Positions 18,146 through 27,104 of a DNA stretch of 41,883 nt are shown here, piece by piece. The notes beneath the pieces are model-generated. The model was not told the origin of the DNA. It saw only the letters and a list, made by a program, of their open reading frames with translations, and did no database searches. Origin of the DNA: Acidobacteriota bacterium (GTDB lineage Bacteria > Acidobacteriota > Terriglobia > Terriglobales > Acidobacteriaceae). Where the stretch lies: positions 1 through 41,883 of the forward strand of contig JAJZGF010000014.1 in assembly GCA_021805025.1 (NCBI GenBank). The letters are read 5' to 3'. Every line of letters begins with the position of its first letter. The first letter of the stretch is position 1. Both the position numbers and the translations under genes were made by a program.

Positions 18146-19837
18146 TCAGAGCAGGAACTTGCGCAATTCGCCGTCCGGATCATTGACCATGCGGCTGTTG
18201 TTATCCCAGACCATGGTCTTGTTGGTCACCGGATCGGATGGCTCCCAGATGAGTCCGGGCTGGCTGGGATTGCCGGTGCGGGCAAAGTTTGCCCAGGCAC
18301 GGGCCATCTTGCGTGCCAGTGCCTGTGCTTCGGGAGTGTTGCCGGTGCCCTGTTCGCAGCGCAGGGTGTTGTCAAAGCAGAACTGCAGATCAGAGGTGTG
18401 CCAGGCGCCGGGCACACCGTCCAGCATCTTCGTCTGCCAGGTGAAGTAGTAGGTGTAGACCGGCGCGGCGTGCAGCTCATACTTGAGCTTGGCCATGTGG
18501 ACGACACCATTGCGCATCGAGAGTCCGTTGAGGAATCCACGACCGCCACACATATACGACAGGGTGCGGGCGCTCTTTTGCGGATAGGCCTTCTGCATGG
18601 CATCGGCCAGCGCTTTGCCTTTTTCCTCGCCATACGCGTGGATGAGGTTGGCGCGCCACTCCGCCTCAGTGGGACGGGATGCCATCATGTTGCCCTCTTC
18701 GCTGACCGAGCCAACCATCAGAGGAATATTGCGTGAGATGGCGGGCGCGGAGTCGTGGAAGGGGCTGGTCGGAATCACGGTGCCGTCGAGGATGGGTGCC
18801 CAGAAGCGACGCGGCGGTCCGGGTCTGTGGAATGGACCGGGATTGCTGGCGGAAAGCTTGCCCTGGGCGGCATCGGCAGCCGCCATCAAAGCAGTCCAGT
18901 CCATCTTCTGCAGCGCGCTCAGGCTGCCACCGGAGATGCCGAGATCCTTGACCATCTGCCGGGTGAGTTCGCGGGCCTCCTCGGCCGGGCTGGTGAAGGC
19001 TCCGCCAGACTGAATGGCAGCGCAGTGGAAGAGTCCCTGCGCAGAAGGCATGGCCATCAGCGTAGCCACTTTGCCGCCACCGCCGGACTGGCCGTAGATC
19101 ATGACGCGATTGGGGTCGCCGCCGAAGTTGGCAATGTTCTCCTGCACCCACTTCAGCGCTGCGACCAGGTCGGTCATGCCAACGTTGGAGGACTCCTCAT
19201 AACCTGCGCCGAACTGGGACATATCGAGGAAGCCCAGAGCATTGAGGCGATGGTTGACCGAGACCTGGACGACATCGTGATAGCGGGCCATGTTTGCACC
19301 CTCATGCGAGGGCAGCTCATAGGAGGAACCAAATTCAAAGCCGCCGCCGTGGATGTAGAACATGACGGGGCGGCTGCCGGTGAGCGACGGAGTCCAGATG
19401 TTGAGCTTGAGCATGTCTTCGCTCTGCCAGCCATCGTCCCAGTCCTGCAGGAAGACCTGCTCCTGGCTGTGCCAGTCATGCAGGCGCTGGGGACAGTTTG
19501 CCCCATAAATCAGCGCTGGATACTCACCTTCCCAGGGGATGGGTGGCTTGGCCGGAAGCCAGCGATTAGCTCCGCCTGTGTCCTGGCCGTAGGGCACGCC
19601 CTTGAACGTGAAGACATCGCCCGAGACGAAGCCCCGGACCTTGCCGTAGCGTGTCTGGGCCACGGCAGAGTGTGGCGTGGAGCAGTTGGGTGGCTGTTGC
19701 TGGTGGACACCGGTCTTGATGCTGTCCGATGCCTGAGCGGGACGAGCGACCGCTGCGGCAAGACCAGCGCCTGCTGAGAGCTTGAGAGCGTCGCGCCGAC
19801 TCAGGAGTCGAGAGTCGTTCGTTGGTGAGGAAGACAT
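18146..19837 (-). CDS. Secreted type B carboxylesterase (Tat signal)
   Basis: This is a 563-residue alpha/beta hydrolase of the carboxylesterase / para-nitrobenzyl esterase family. The N-terminus has a twin-arginine signal (SRRDALKLSAGAG then an alanine-rich stretch ending near residue 36), so it is exported folded. The oxyanion hole HGGG is at about 163-166, the nucleophile S251 is in GQSGGG, the acidic residue is E380 or E381 in SEEG, and H480 is in GAWHTSD, giving a complete triad. The usual GESAGG elbow is here GQSGGG. AAGGA lies 7 bases before the ATG. It is transcribed in the same direction as the arabinofuranosidase upstream, but a hairpin separates them. It may remove acyl groups from plant polymers; that role is inferred from the neighbour. 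Confidence 0.9.
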   Translation of the reverse strand: MSSSPTNDSRLLSRRDALKLSAGAGLAAAVARPAQASDSIKTGVHQQQPPNCSTPHSAVAQTRYGKVRGFVSGDVFTFKGVPYGQDTGGANRWLPAKPPIPWEGEYPALIYGANCPQRLHDWHSQEQVFLQDWDDGWQSEDMLKLNIWTPSLTGSRPVMFYIHGGGFEFGSSYELPSHEGANMARYHDVVQVSVNHRLNALGFLDMSQFGAGYEESSNVGMTDLVAALKWVQENIANFGGDPNRVMIYGQSGGGGKVATLMAMPSAQGLFHCAAIQSGGAFTSPAEEARELTRQMVKDLGISGGSLSALQKMDWTALMAAADAAQGKLSASNPGPFHRPGPPRRFWAPILDGTVIPTSPFHDSAPAISRNIPLMVGSVSEEGNMMASRPTEAEWRANLIHAYGEEKGKALADAMQKAYPQKSARTLSYMCGGRGFLNGLSMRNGVVHMAKLKYELHAAPVYTYYFTWQTKMLDGVPGAWHTSDLQFCFDNTLRCEQGTGNTPEAQALARKMARAWANFARTGNPSQPGLIWEPSDPVTNKTMVWDNNSRMVNDPDGELRKFLL

Positions 19838-19871
19838 GGCAAATTCCTTTCCCTAAGGTGTTGTTCGTCCA

Positions 19872-19889
19872 CCGGGAATCGATTCCCGG
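19872..19889. promoter_or_regulatory. LacI-family-type palindrome upstream of the esterase gene
   Basis: CCGGGAATCGATTCCCGG is a perfect 18-base palindrome. Its core AATCGATT fits the AAnCGnTT consensus of LacI/GalR-family operators. It lies 35 bases upstream of the esterase start, where it could control that gene. No LacI-type gene is in the window. Confidence 0.6.
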
Positions 19890-19895
19890 ATGCTG

Positions 19896-19933
19896 CGCGT
19901 CAGGTTCAGGTTTGGACTCCTGGGCCTGACGCG
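19896..19933 (-). terminator. Hairpin just after the arabinofuranosidase gene
   Basis: CGCGTCAGG (19896-19904) pairs with CCTGACGCG (19925-19933), and an inner CAGG/CCTG pair extends the stem. It begins 13 bases past the GH51 stop on the minus strand. There is no T-run, so it may terminate weakly or protect the mRNA end. Confidence 0.55.
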
Positions 19934-19946
19934 AAGGCCGGACGGT

Positions 19947-22088
19947 CTATCTGTGGATGGGGAAGCGGTAGATGTTGACGCTGATGGGGGCAATGGTCAG
20001 CGCGTTTGGAGAGCCACTGACGGTGGATTGCTGGAGGGTGGCTTGCGGCGCCTGCCCCACGCGATCCACCGCGTCCAGGCTGCTGCCGGTTAACTGAAGC
20101 AGTTCGGGCGCTCCGTGGACGTGCATTGCGCCCAGTTGCAGATTGAGCGACTGAGACTTGTCGGTGGCATTGACGACGGACACCACCAGATACTTGTGGT
20201 CCGGCGAGAGTGCCGCGAAGAGATCGAGCGGGTAGGTGGGGCTGCCGGAGCTGACCTTGGGCTGATCCGGCGCCGGAGGATATTGGGGAGCCGGCTGCGG
20301 AGAGTTTCCGGTCACGGCGATCGGGGTGGATCCCGGAAAGTTGTTGCTGAACATCTTGAAGACCAGCCCAAGCGTATTCAGCGTGGAGGAGGTCTGGTTG
20401 AAGTCCAGCGTGGAGGTACCCATGGTGTGCGCGGCCATGGTCATGAAGTCGGAGTGACGCAGCATCTCATTGAAGAGCATGCTGTAGGCCAGCGCCTGCT
20501 TCAGATCGGCTCCACGGCGGAAGTTGCCGCCAAAGTACGCGTACTCGTCGATGGACAGGAAGGTTTTCTTCGGCACCATGGCCGGGAAACGCTGCTGATA
20601 GCCCTCCCACTCCTCTGCCTTGGAGCGGACGATGTTGGCAGGGTAGCGCGCGTACTCGAGGGTGGTCTGCTGGATTTTGTCATAGGCGTCGTCATTGGGC
20701 TTGTCTGCAGGCAGATTCTTTGCCTTTTCCACGTTGTAGCGCTCTCCCGGCCGTGCATACCAGTGCTCGGCGATGCCGTCGAAATTACCCCAGCAATCCT
20801 TGAGGAAGCGTCCAGTCCAGTCGAAGTCGCTACCGTAAGCCCCCGCCAGGTTGCCGACGTATTTGGTCCGCAGGGCACCGGGAACCTGTCCGTCTTCCAG
20901 CATCTCGCCGGAGGCGATCAGCGTGATGGAGGGGTCGACCTGGCGCATGGCTTTGGCGAATTCATTGTGCTTGAGCATGAAGTACTTGAGGTCGGTGCGG
21001 CCAATCTGCCACTCTCCCCAGGGTTCGTTGCCGATGTTCCAGTACCGGATGTGGTAGGGGGCAGGATGACCGTTCTTTGCCCGCAATGCTCCCATCGGAG
21101 TGGTTGCGGCACCGTTCATGTACTGAACTTCCTGGGCGGCGGAGTGGGAGTCGCCCAGTCCGGCATTGACGCTGATGTAAGGCACGACGCCGATCAGTTT
21201 GCAGAACTCGGCAAACTCATCCGGACCGATGTCGTTGGTTTGCATCTGGTTCCAGGCATAATCCCAGTCGGAGGGTCGATGGTCGCGGTCGCCGATAGCG
21301 TCATACCAGGAGTAATTCGAGGTGTAATTGCCGCCGAATCGCCAGAAGCCGGAGTGGATCTGGCGCAGCAGGGCGATGGTATCGGGCCGGAAGCCATCGA
21401 TATTGTCCGATGGCATCATGGAGACGGCACCAATATGGAAGCTGCCCTTGCCAGTACCGACAACCTGAAACGTAGCATCGCTGGCACTGGCCGGGGCTGT
21501 GACATGAAAGGCATACCGGGCATAGGCAGGACCAAGCGCAGGCACGGTGAGCAGCGTCCGGCTCTGCGATCCATTGCTCCAGGTAAGCACAATCCGGACC
21601 TTGCTGCCTGCGGTTCCGCGCAGCCAGATGTGGCCGGTGTAGACTTTGCCCTGCACCAGCGCCAGGCCGGACTGCTGGATTCCGTGCGGCGTGGTGCCGT
21701 CGAGGGTGATTGCCGGACTCTGCTGGCCGACGAAAGGCTTTGCCGTATCCATTGCAATGGAAGCCTGTGGCCCGACAGGATGCCAGTGGCGCATGGTCAT
21801 TCCAGGAAAACCGCGCCGCGAGGCAGGAGCTGACGCGTTGTCCGTAATGGGGAAATAGAACTTGCGGTCGTCCAGCATCTCTGCCCAGAGCGGCCCGTAC
21901 ATGGTTTTGCCGATATGCTCAATGAACATGCCGAAGACGTAGTCGGAGACGGGAGTGGCCGGATGCGTGGCATCCAGAGTCGCCTCGATGGGGGTGGGCG
22001 GGGTGGTCGTCTGTGCCGATGCCACAGGCACGGCAGCCAGAACTCCAGCACCCATGCTCAGGGCCAGAATTGCATTGCGTATATGCAT
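19947..22088 (-). CDS. Secreted GH51-type alpha-L-arabinofuranosidase
   Basis: This 713-residue glycoside hydrolase releases terminal arabinose from arabinoxylan or arabinan. A classic signal peptide (about 1-25, ending ASA) directs it to the periplasm or outside. A jelly-roll, carbohydrate-binding-like insert (about 100-225) follows the first conserved block, FGMFIEHIGKTMYGPLWAEML. The catalytic (beta/alpha)8 domain holds the acid/base E355 in NIGNEPW and the nucleophile E515 in SIDEYA, and the C-terminal beta domain is complete. The ATG at 22086-22088 has GGAGGAAG 9 bases upstream; a longer frame adds no signal peptide. It is transcribed before the esterase on the minus strand. Confidence 0.9.
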   Translation of the reverse strand: MHIRNAILALSMGAGVLAAVPVASAQTTTPPTPIEATLDATHPATPVSDYVFGMFIEHIGKTMYGPLWAEMLDDRKFYFPITDNASAPASRRGFPGMTMRHWHPVGPQASIAMDTAKPFVGQQSPAITLDGTTPHGIQQSGLALVQGKVYTGHIWLRGTAGSKVRIVLTWSNGSQSRTLLTVPALGPAYARYAFHVTAPASASDATFQVVGTGKGSFHIGAVSMMPSDNIDGFRPDTIALLRQIHSGFWRFGGNYTSNYSWYDAIGDRDHRPSDWDYAWNQMQTNDIGPDEFAEFCKLIGVVPYISVNAGLGDSHSAAQEVQYMNGAATTPMGALRAKNGHPAPYHIRYWNIGNEPWGEWQIGRTDLKYFMLKHNEFAKAMRQVDPSITLIASGEMLEDGQVPGALRTKYVGNLAGAYGSDFDWTGRFLKDCWGNFDGIAEHWYARPGERYNVEKAKNLPADKPNDDAYDKIQQTTLEYARYPANIVRSKAEEWEGYQQRFPAMVPKKTFLSIDEYAYFGGNFRRGADLKQALAYSMLFNEMLRHSDFMTMAAHTMGTSTLDFNQTSSTLNTLGLVFKMFSNNFPGSTPIAVTGNSPQPAPQYPPAPDQPKVSSGSPTYPLDLFAALSPDHKYLVVSVVNATDKSQSLNLQLGAMHVHGAPELLQLTGSSLDAVDRVGQAPQATLQQSTVSGSPNALTIAPISVNIYRFPIHR

Positions 22089-22466
22089 GGATCGAATCTT
22101 CCTCCGTAATTTCCAGTCCAATATTCCCTGTCCGGTTGTGCATGGCATCGCAGAGAGCCAGACTCCCGATGTGTCCGATCTGTCGGGAATCGTTACGAAC
22201 TGCTTCCGAGACCCGATTTCAGGACACCCAATCCTACAGAATGGATTGGGGAATGAACAAGGGAATTAATCGATTTATTTCAGGAGGGAAGCAGGTGTCA
22301 TCCCGAGCGGAAGGCGTGCAGAAGCAGCGTCTACGGAGAGCGGGATATGGGATTGTGACAAAAAATTCAGAATCGAGGACTCTTCCCGGGCACTCCAAAG
22401 AACGTCCAACGTTGTAGAAAGCCCAAGGATTACCGGGGCTCAAGGATCCATCTCCAGGAGTGATGC
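22089..22466. promoter_or_regulatory. Divergent control region between the arabinofuranosidase and prenyl synthase genes
   Basis: This 378-base spacer separates divergent genes. It holds TCCCGA...TCGGGA (22164-22169 and 22183-22188), overlapping CGGGAATCG (22184-22192), which equals one half of the palindrome at 19872-19889. A second AATCGATT core is at 22268-22275. A short hairpin CCCAATCC/GGATTGGG lies at 22227-22250. The sites suggest a LacI-type regulator acting on the GH51 gene. No clear -35/-10 pair could be assigned. Confidence 0.4.
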
Positions 22467-23417
22467 ATGCCGTTGCCGGAATCTTCCCTGCGCCTTGAAC
22501 TGGAGCAGGCCTACGCGAGCGGCATGGCATTGCCGGAGCATCTGGAGCCGCACTTGGCCTCTGCCATCCATGCCACGCTGGCGCGACCCGGGAGCATGGT
22601 GCGTGCGATGCTGGCCTGGCAGATGGCGCGGGCCACGGGTCTGGATACCGAAGGGCAGCGCGGACGCCAGCTTGCCATTGCCATGGAATACTTTCACACG
22701 GCTGCTCTGGTCTTTGACGACCTGCCTGCGATGGATGATGCGACCAGCCGTCGCGGCGTACCGTGTGTGCATCAGCGATTTGGGGAAGGCGCGGCGATGC
22801 TGGCGGCCCTGGCGCTTATCAACCGCGCGTATGGCATGATCTGGTCTGCCGCGGCTGGTCTGCCGCTGGAGCAGCAGCAGGCGGGACTGCGCTACGTGGA
22901 GCAGCATCTGGGCGTGGGCGGACTGCTGCAGGGGCAAAGCCTGGACCTGCACTATGCCCAGGCCCGCAGCGCGCATTCCCCACAAAATATTGCCGTGGGC
23001 AAAACGGTCTCGCTGATCCGGCTGCCGCTGGTGTTGCCGGCCATTCTGGGCGGCAGCACGTCGCGCATGATCGAGCGCCTGGAGCGGATTGCCGTGCTGT
23101 GGGGGCTGGCGTATCAGTCACTGGATGATCTGAAGGATGTGCTGCATACCGGGGATGCCTGCGGCAAGACGGCCCGGCGCGATGCGCTGCTGGAGCGGCC
23201 GAATCTGGCACTGGAATGCGGGCTGGATGCAGCCTGCATGAAGACGGCGAGGCAGATCCGTCTGGCGGCCGGAGCGGTGCGACGGCTGGTGGCCGCGCAT
23301 CCGGAGTTTGTCTTCCTGGCATCGATGCGGCTGCAGCTGGATGCGGAGTTGAACCGGCTGTTGGTGCTGCATTCGCCTCATCGCGCGCGGCTGGCCGCAC
23401 TGGCGCTGGCGTCATGA
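22467..23417 (+). CDS. Polyprenyl (geranylgeranyl/farnesyl-type) diphosphate synthase
   Basis: This 316-residue trans-prenyltransferase condenses IPP with allylic diphosphates. The first aspartate-rich motif is DDLPAMD at 84-90 and the second is DDLKD at 220-224; both are intact, so it should be active. The product length cannot be read from the sequence alone. The ATG at 22467 has AGGAG 6 bases upstream. Its stop overlaps the start of the permease gene (ATGA), so it opens a tightly packed operon with an ABC transporter and cytochrome-like proteins. A link to a prenyl-tailed cofactor such as a quinone or a heme O/A-type side chain is possible but unproven. Confidence 0.88.
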   Translation: MPLPESSLRLELEQAYASGMALPEHLEPHLASAIHATLARPGSMVRAMLAWQMARATGLDTEGQRGRQLAIAMEYFHTAALVFDDLPAMDDATSRRGVPCVHQRFGEGAAMLAALALINRAYGMIWSAAAGLPLEQQQAGLRYVEQHLGVGGLLQGQSLDLHYAQARSAHSPQNIAVGKTVSLIRLPLVLPAILGGSTSRMIERLERIAVLWGLAYQSLDDLKDVLHTGDACGKTARRDALLERPNLALECGLDAACMKTARQIRLAAGAVRRLVAAHPEFVFLASMRLQLDAELNRLLVLHSPHRARLAALALAS

Positions 23418-24553
23418 TCTTTCTGCGACTCATCCTGACCAATCTCAGCCGACACCGTATCCGAACCGCAATTTCGGTGGCAGGGATTGCCTTTGCCGTG
23501 GCTGCAATGCTGACGGTGGTGACCATTCTGCAAGGGGCGGTGGGCATGTTTTCCAGCCTGCTTTCCGCCGACAGCCAGATTGTGGTCTTTGAGCGCAATG
23601 TTGCGGATCTGTTCTTTTCCAGTGTTCCCCAGTCGGCGATCGATGCGATTCCGACGTGGACGCTGGTGGAGCATGCAAACCCGGTTCTGTTTGGGATTGT
23701 GGCCAGTCCAACGCAGCCAATCATCACCTGTTTTGGCGTAACGGCGACGGATACGCGGCTGACACGCGCGACGTGGGTGGCCGGTTCGGATGCGGCCTTT
23801 CGCACGGCAGGACAGGGTGCAGGTGGCTCGAATGGCGCCGACTCCGTGGTGCTGGGCGAACGCGCTGCCGAGTTTCTGCATGCGCAACTGCACTCCACGA
23901 TTGCGCTGGGTAACGGCCACTTCACGGTGGACGGTATTCTGCGCACACGCAATGGATTCGAGGATGGTGGCGTCTTTATGCCGCTGGCCACGGCGCAGCG
24001 ATTCTTTCACAAGCAGGGCATCGCCTCGGTGGTTACGGTAAAGCTGCGCCACGCCAGCGATGCGGCAGCATTCAAGGCCCGGATGCAGCGGGAGTTTCCC
24101 ACACTGATTGCGCTGGAGGATCAGGAGTTCAACAACACCTATTCGCAGTTCAAGATCCTGAAGGCTACGGCCTGGGCGGTCGGGCTGGCCGGAGTGCTGA
24201 TGGGCGGGCTTGGGGTTGCCAATACGATGATCATGTCGGTCTTTACGCGGATACGCGAGATTGCGATTCTGCGCGTGAACGGATTTTCTCCGATCCAGCT
24301 GACGGCACTGATTCTGGGCGAAGCTGCGGTGGTTTCGTTCACCGGTTCCGTGGTGGGGCTGGGAACGGGGGCGCTGGCCGTGATGGTACTGAAGTCGGTC
24401 CCCATGCTGCATGGCTATGTGGATGCCACAATGTCTCCGGGGCTGCTGCTTGCCGTCGCAGTACTGGCCATCGGCACGGGCATTGCCGGAGCGCTGTATC
24501 CGGCAGCATATGCGATGCGGGTGCGCCCAGTGGAGGCGTTGCGTTTTGAATAG
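23414..24553 (+). CDS. MacB/FtsX-type ABC transporter permease
   Basis: This 379-residue membrane protein has one N-terminal helix (about 12-40), a large extracytoplasmic domain (about 45-250), and three C-terminal helices, the FtsX/MacB topology. The conserved end region reads GVANTMIMSVFTRIREIAILRVNGFS. The start overlaps the prenyl synthase stop (ATGA); a longer frame back to 23216 is the shadow of that gene. The ATPase follows 4 bases later. Such pairs usually do not carry solutes across the inner membrane but transmit mechanical force to periplasmic partners or extract lipoproteins or peptides. The substrate is unknown. Confidence 0.88.
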   Translation: MIFLRLILTNLSRHRIRTAISVAGIAFAVAAMLTVVTILQGAVGMFSSLLSADSQIVVFERNVADLFFSSVPQSAIDAIPTWTLVEHANPVLFGIVASPTQPIITCFGVTATDTRLTRATWVAGSDAAFRTAGQGAGGSNGADSVVLGERAAEFLHAQLHSTIALGNGHFTVDGILRTRNGFEDGGVFMPLATAQRFFHKQGIASVVTVKLRHASDAAAFKARMQREFPTLIALEDQEFNNTYSQFKILKATAWAVGLAGVLMGGLGVANTMIMSVFTRIREIAILRVNGFSPIQLTALILGEAAVVSFTGSVVGLGTGALAVMVLKSVPMLHGYVDATMSPGLLLAVAVLAIGTGIAGALYPAAYAMRVRPVEALRFE

Positions 24554-24557
24554 CAGC

Positions 24558-25274
24558 ATGCCAGTGGGGAAAGCCACGCCAAACGAGCCGATTCTGCGGG
24601 CCGAGGGACTGACCAAGGCCTATGAGAACGGTGCCATCCCGGTCCTGCACGGCGTCTCGCTCGAGGTGTATCCCCAACAGACGGTGGCTCTGTGCGGGCC
24701 GTCGGGCTGCGGGAAAAGCACGCTGCTGCATCTCCTCGGCGGCCTGGACTCTCCGGATTCCGGCGAGATCGTGGTGCGCGGCCAGCCGCTGCGTCCGGGC
24801 CGTATGGTGCAGACCATGCTGCGCCATCACGTGGGGTTTGTCTTTCAACTGCACAACCTGCTGCCCGACCTGACGCTGACGGAAAACTGCCTGATTCCCA
24901 CGGTGGCTGCCGGAGTGCCGCGGGCCGAGGCAATGGAGCGGCTGCATCAGCTGGCCGATCGAACGGGCCTGAGCCACCGCCTGCAGCAGCGGATTCAGAA
25001 GCTGTCGGGTGGAGAGCGACAGCGTACGGCGCTGTGCCGCGCGCTGATGAATCGCCCATCGATTCTGCTGGCCGATGAGCCAACGGGTGCGCTGGACGAG
25101 GCGACCAGCCGACAGATCTTTGCCCTGCTGCTGGAGTTGGTGGATCGGGAAGGGATCACGCTGGTGATGGCGACGCATGACCGCGCGCTGGCAGCCCGCT
25201 GCGATCGGCTGCTGGAGATGCACGATGGAAAGATGATGGACAGCGCAGGCAGCGGCGCGCGGACTGCGGGGTAA
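24558..25274 (+). CDS. MacB/LolD-type ABC transporter ATPase
   Basis: This 238-residue ATP-binding subunit pairs with the preceding permease. It has Walker A GPSGCGKST, a Q-loop at VGFVFQLHNLLPDLT, the signature LSGGERQRTALCRAL, Walker B ILLADEPTGALD and the switch histidine in VMATHD. The combination LADEPTGALD is typical of the LolD/MacB group. ATG 24558 follows the permease stop by 4 bases; an in-frame TTG at 24546 is possible. It precedes the oxidase-like gene by 3 bases. Confidence 0.92.
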   Translation: MPVGKATPNEPILRAEGLTKAYENGAIPVLHGVSLEVYPQQTVALCGPSGCGKSTLLHLLGGLDSPDSGEIVVRGQPLRPGRMVQTMLRHHVGFVFQLHNLLPDLTLTENCLIPTVAAGVPRAEAMERLHQLADRTGLSHRLQQRIQKLSGGERQRTALCRALMNRPSILLADEPTGALDEATSRQIFALLLELVDREGITLVMATHDRALAARCDRLLEMHDGKMMDSAGSGARTAG

Positions 25275-25277
25275 TCC

Positions 25278-27104
25278 ATGACACGTGTGGCAGCAGGCAG
25301 CCAGAGTTCGCTCCAGCCCGGACTGGTACGCTTCACCCTCCTGCATGCCTTCGCCTGGCTGCTGCTGGCGAATCTGATCGGCGATGGGCTGGCCTTGCTG
25401 CTGCTGTTCCCGCATGCGGGGCATTTCCTGGGTCCGCTTACCTATGGGCGCTGGATGCCGGTGCACATGAACGCCGAGCTATATGGCTGGGTGGCGCTGC
25501 CGCTTGTCGCCTGGCTGTTTCCGCTGTATCGGCTGCAGAGCGCTACGGCAGCTACCCTGGCACGGGCAGCGGTCTGGTTGTGGACAATTGCTCTGGCTGC
25601 AGGCGCGCTGGACTGGCTGCATGGCCGGGTAACGGGCAAGCTGTTTCTGGACTGGAGCGGCTATCCGCGCATGCTGTTTCCGGTTGCGCTGGGCATGCTG
25701 TGGCTTGCACTGGCGGTTGCGTATGGGCAAGGCCGATCCTCGGTGCCGCGGAGGCACCGTCTGCTGGCCGGAAGCGGGCTGTTGCTGCTGGCGGCTGTGC
25801 CGTTCCTGCTGTATCGGGCTACGGATCCTGCGATCTACCCGGCGGTGAATCCGTCCACCGGGGGACCGACGGGCGCCAGTCAGCTGGAGTCCTCGCTGGC
25901 CGTTGTGCTGATTCTGTTTGTGCTGCCGCTGTCGCTGGTCCGGCGGCAACCGCTGCGGGGACGGGTTCGCGTCGTGGTTGCGCTGAACGTGGGCTATTTC
26001 CTGTTGGAGTTGGCAGTGCTGGCGATGCTGCCGCGGATGAGCGGAGGCGCCGATGCCAGTCATCACCTGCCGGTGGAGTATCTGGCGGTCCTGTCGCTGC
26101 TGCCGTGGGCGATTCTGACGCCGGCCTATCTGGAGTGTTTCTGTTGGCCAGCTGCGGCGCGTCGGTGGCTGTGGGCAACGGAGGCTTGGTGGGCGCTGCT
26201 GGTCGTGGCGGGTTGCATCAGCTTTCTGCCGGGAGTGCTGGATCGCATCAAGTTCACCGACGCACTTGTGGCGCATTCCATTCTGGCGATGGCTGGCTTT
26301 GTGACCAGTCTGCTGCTGGTAGTGGCGATTGTGCTGCTGGGCGAGACAGGTGCGCGGCTGGATGGCAGATGGTCGTTCTGGACCTGGAATATGGCGACGC
26401 TGCTCTATGTGGTGTTGTTCTCGGCTGCCGGATGGGTGGAGGGCGCTGATCCGGCGTTTACCATGGTTCCCGGTGCCATGCGGAATGGACTGTATCTGCT
26501 GCGGCTTCTCCAGGGGCTGGCAATGACTGCTGCCGGCGCCGACTGGCTCGTGCAGCTGACCGGTGCACAATCTTGCAGGCAGGCAGAGAGCGCTGCTGCA
26601 ACGCTCTCGTCGCAGACTGTGCGGATAGAGCCGCCCACCCATAGCCAGCGCAATGACAAGGGCGAGGAAACTTCCATGAAGAAAAGACTGCTGCTGGGGT
26701 ATCAACTTGTGGCCGGTGGCTCCGACGCTGCTACCGGAGCAGCGCTGCTGGTGGCACCGCGCCTCACGCTGGGATGGATGGGACTGACCGTGGCTCCGGA
26801 GCCGATCGTGTTTCTGCAGTACATCGGCGTGTTTGTGCTGGCAGTGGGATTGAGCTACTGGCTGGTGGCCTTCTCTTCGCAGCCGATGGCCGCGACCCGA
26901 TGGAGGACGCAGTGGGAGATCACGGCACTTGTGCGCACTCTGGTAGCTGCCTTTGTGCTGGTAGAGCTTGCGCGACATGCCCTGGAGCCGCGGTGGATCA
27001 GTGTGGTGCTGACCGATGGCCTGTATGCCGGACTGCAATGGACCGGCCTGCGATTGGGCTGGCTGATGCCGCAAGCAATCCCCGAAGCGAGGCTCCATGG
27101 CTGA
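25278..27104 (+). CDS. Divergent heme-copper oxidase subunit I-like protein with a C-terminal four-helix membrane domain
   Basis: This 608-residue protein is almost entirely transmembrane. Residues 1-466 resemble CcoN/NorB-type subunit I. H63 (PVHMNAELYGW) matches the low-spin heme ligand. HH at 262-263 (SHHLPVEY) sits where the CuB pair belongs, and H333 (AHSILAMAGF) matches the late helix. The helix that should carry the third CuB histidine (about 195-225) has none, and the usual HxH near 333 is reduced to one histidine. Residues 467-608 form a different four-helix domain beginning MKKRLLLGY. GAGGAAA lies 5 bases before that internal ATG (26676), so it may also be made separately. The gene overlaps the next by 8 bases. 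Oxygen or NO reduction is doubtful. Confidence 0.75.
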   Translation: MTRVAAGSQSSLQPGLVRFTLLHAFAWLLLANLIGDGLALLLLFPHAGHFLGPLTYGRWMPVHMNAELYGWVALPLVAWLFPLYRLQSATAATLARAAVWLWTIALAAGALDWLHGRVTGKLFLDWSGYPRMLFPVALGMLWLALAVAYGQGRSSVPRRHRLLAGSGLLLLAAVPFLLYRATDPAIYPAVNPSTGGPTGASQLESSLAVVLILFVLPLSLVRRQPLRGRVRVVVALNVGYFLLELAVLAMLPRMSGGADASHHLPVEYLAVLSLLPWAILTPAYLECFCWPAAARRWLWATEAWWALLVVAGCISFLPGVLDRIKFTDALVAHSILAMAGFVTSLLLVVAIVLLGETGARLDGRWSFWTWNMATLLYVVLFSAAGWVEGADPAFTMVPGAMRNGLYLLRLLQGLAMTAAGADWLVQLTGAQSCRQAESAAATLSSQTVRIEPPTHSQRNDKGEETSMKKRLLLGYQLVAGGSDAATGAALLVAPRLTLGWMGLTVAPEPIVFLQYIGVFVLAVGLSYWLVAFSSQPMAATRWRTQWEITALVRTLVAAFVLVELARHALEPRWISVVLTDGLYAGLQWTGLRLGWLMPQAIPEARLHG

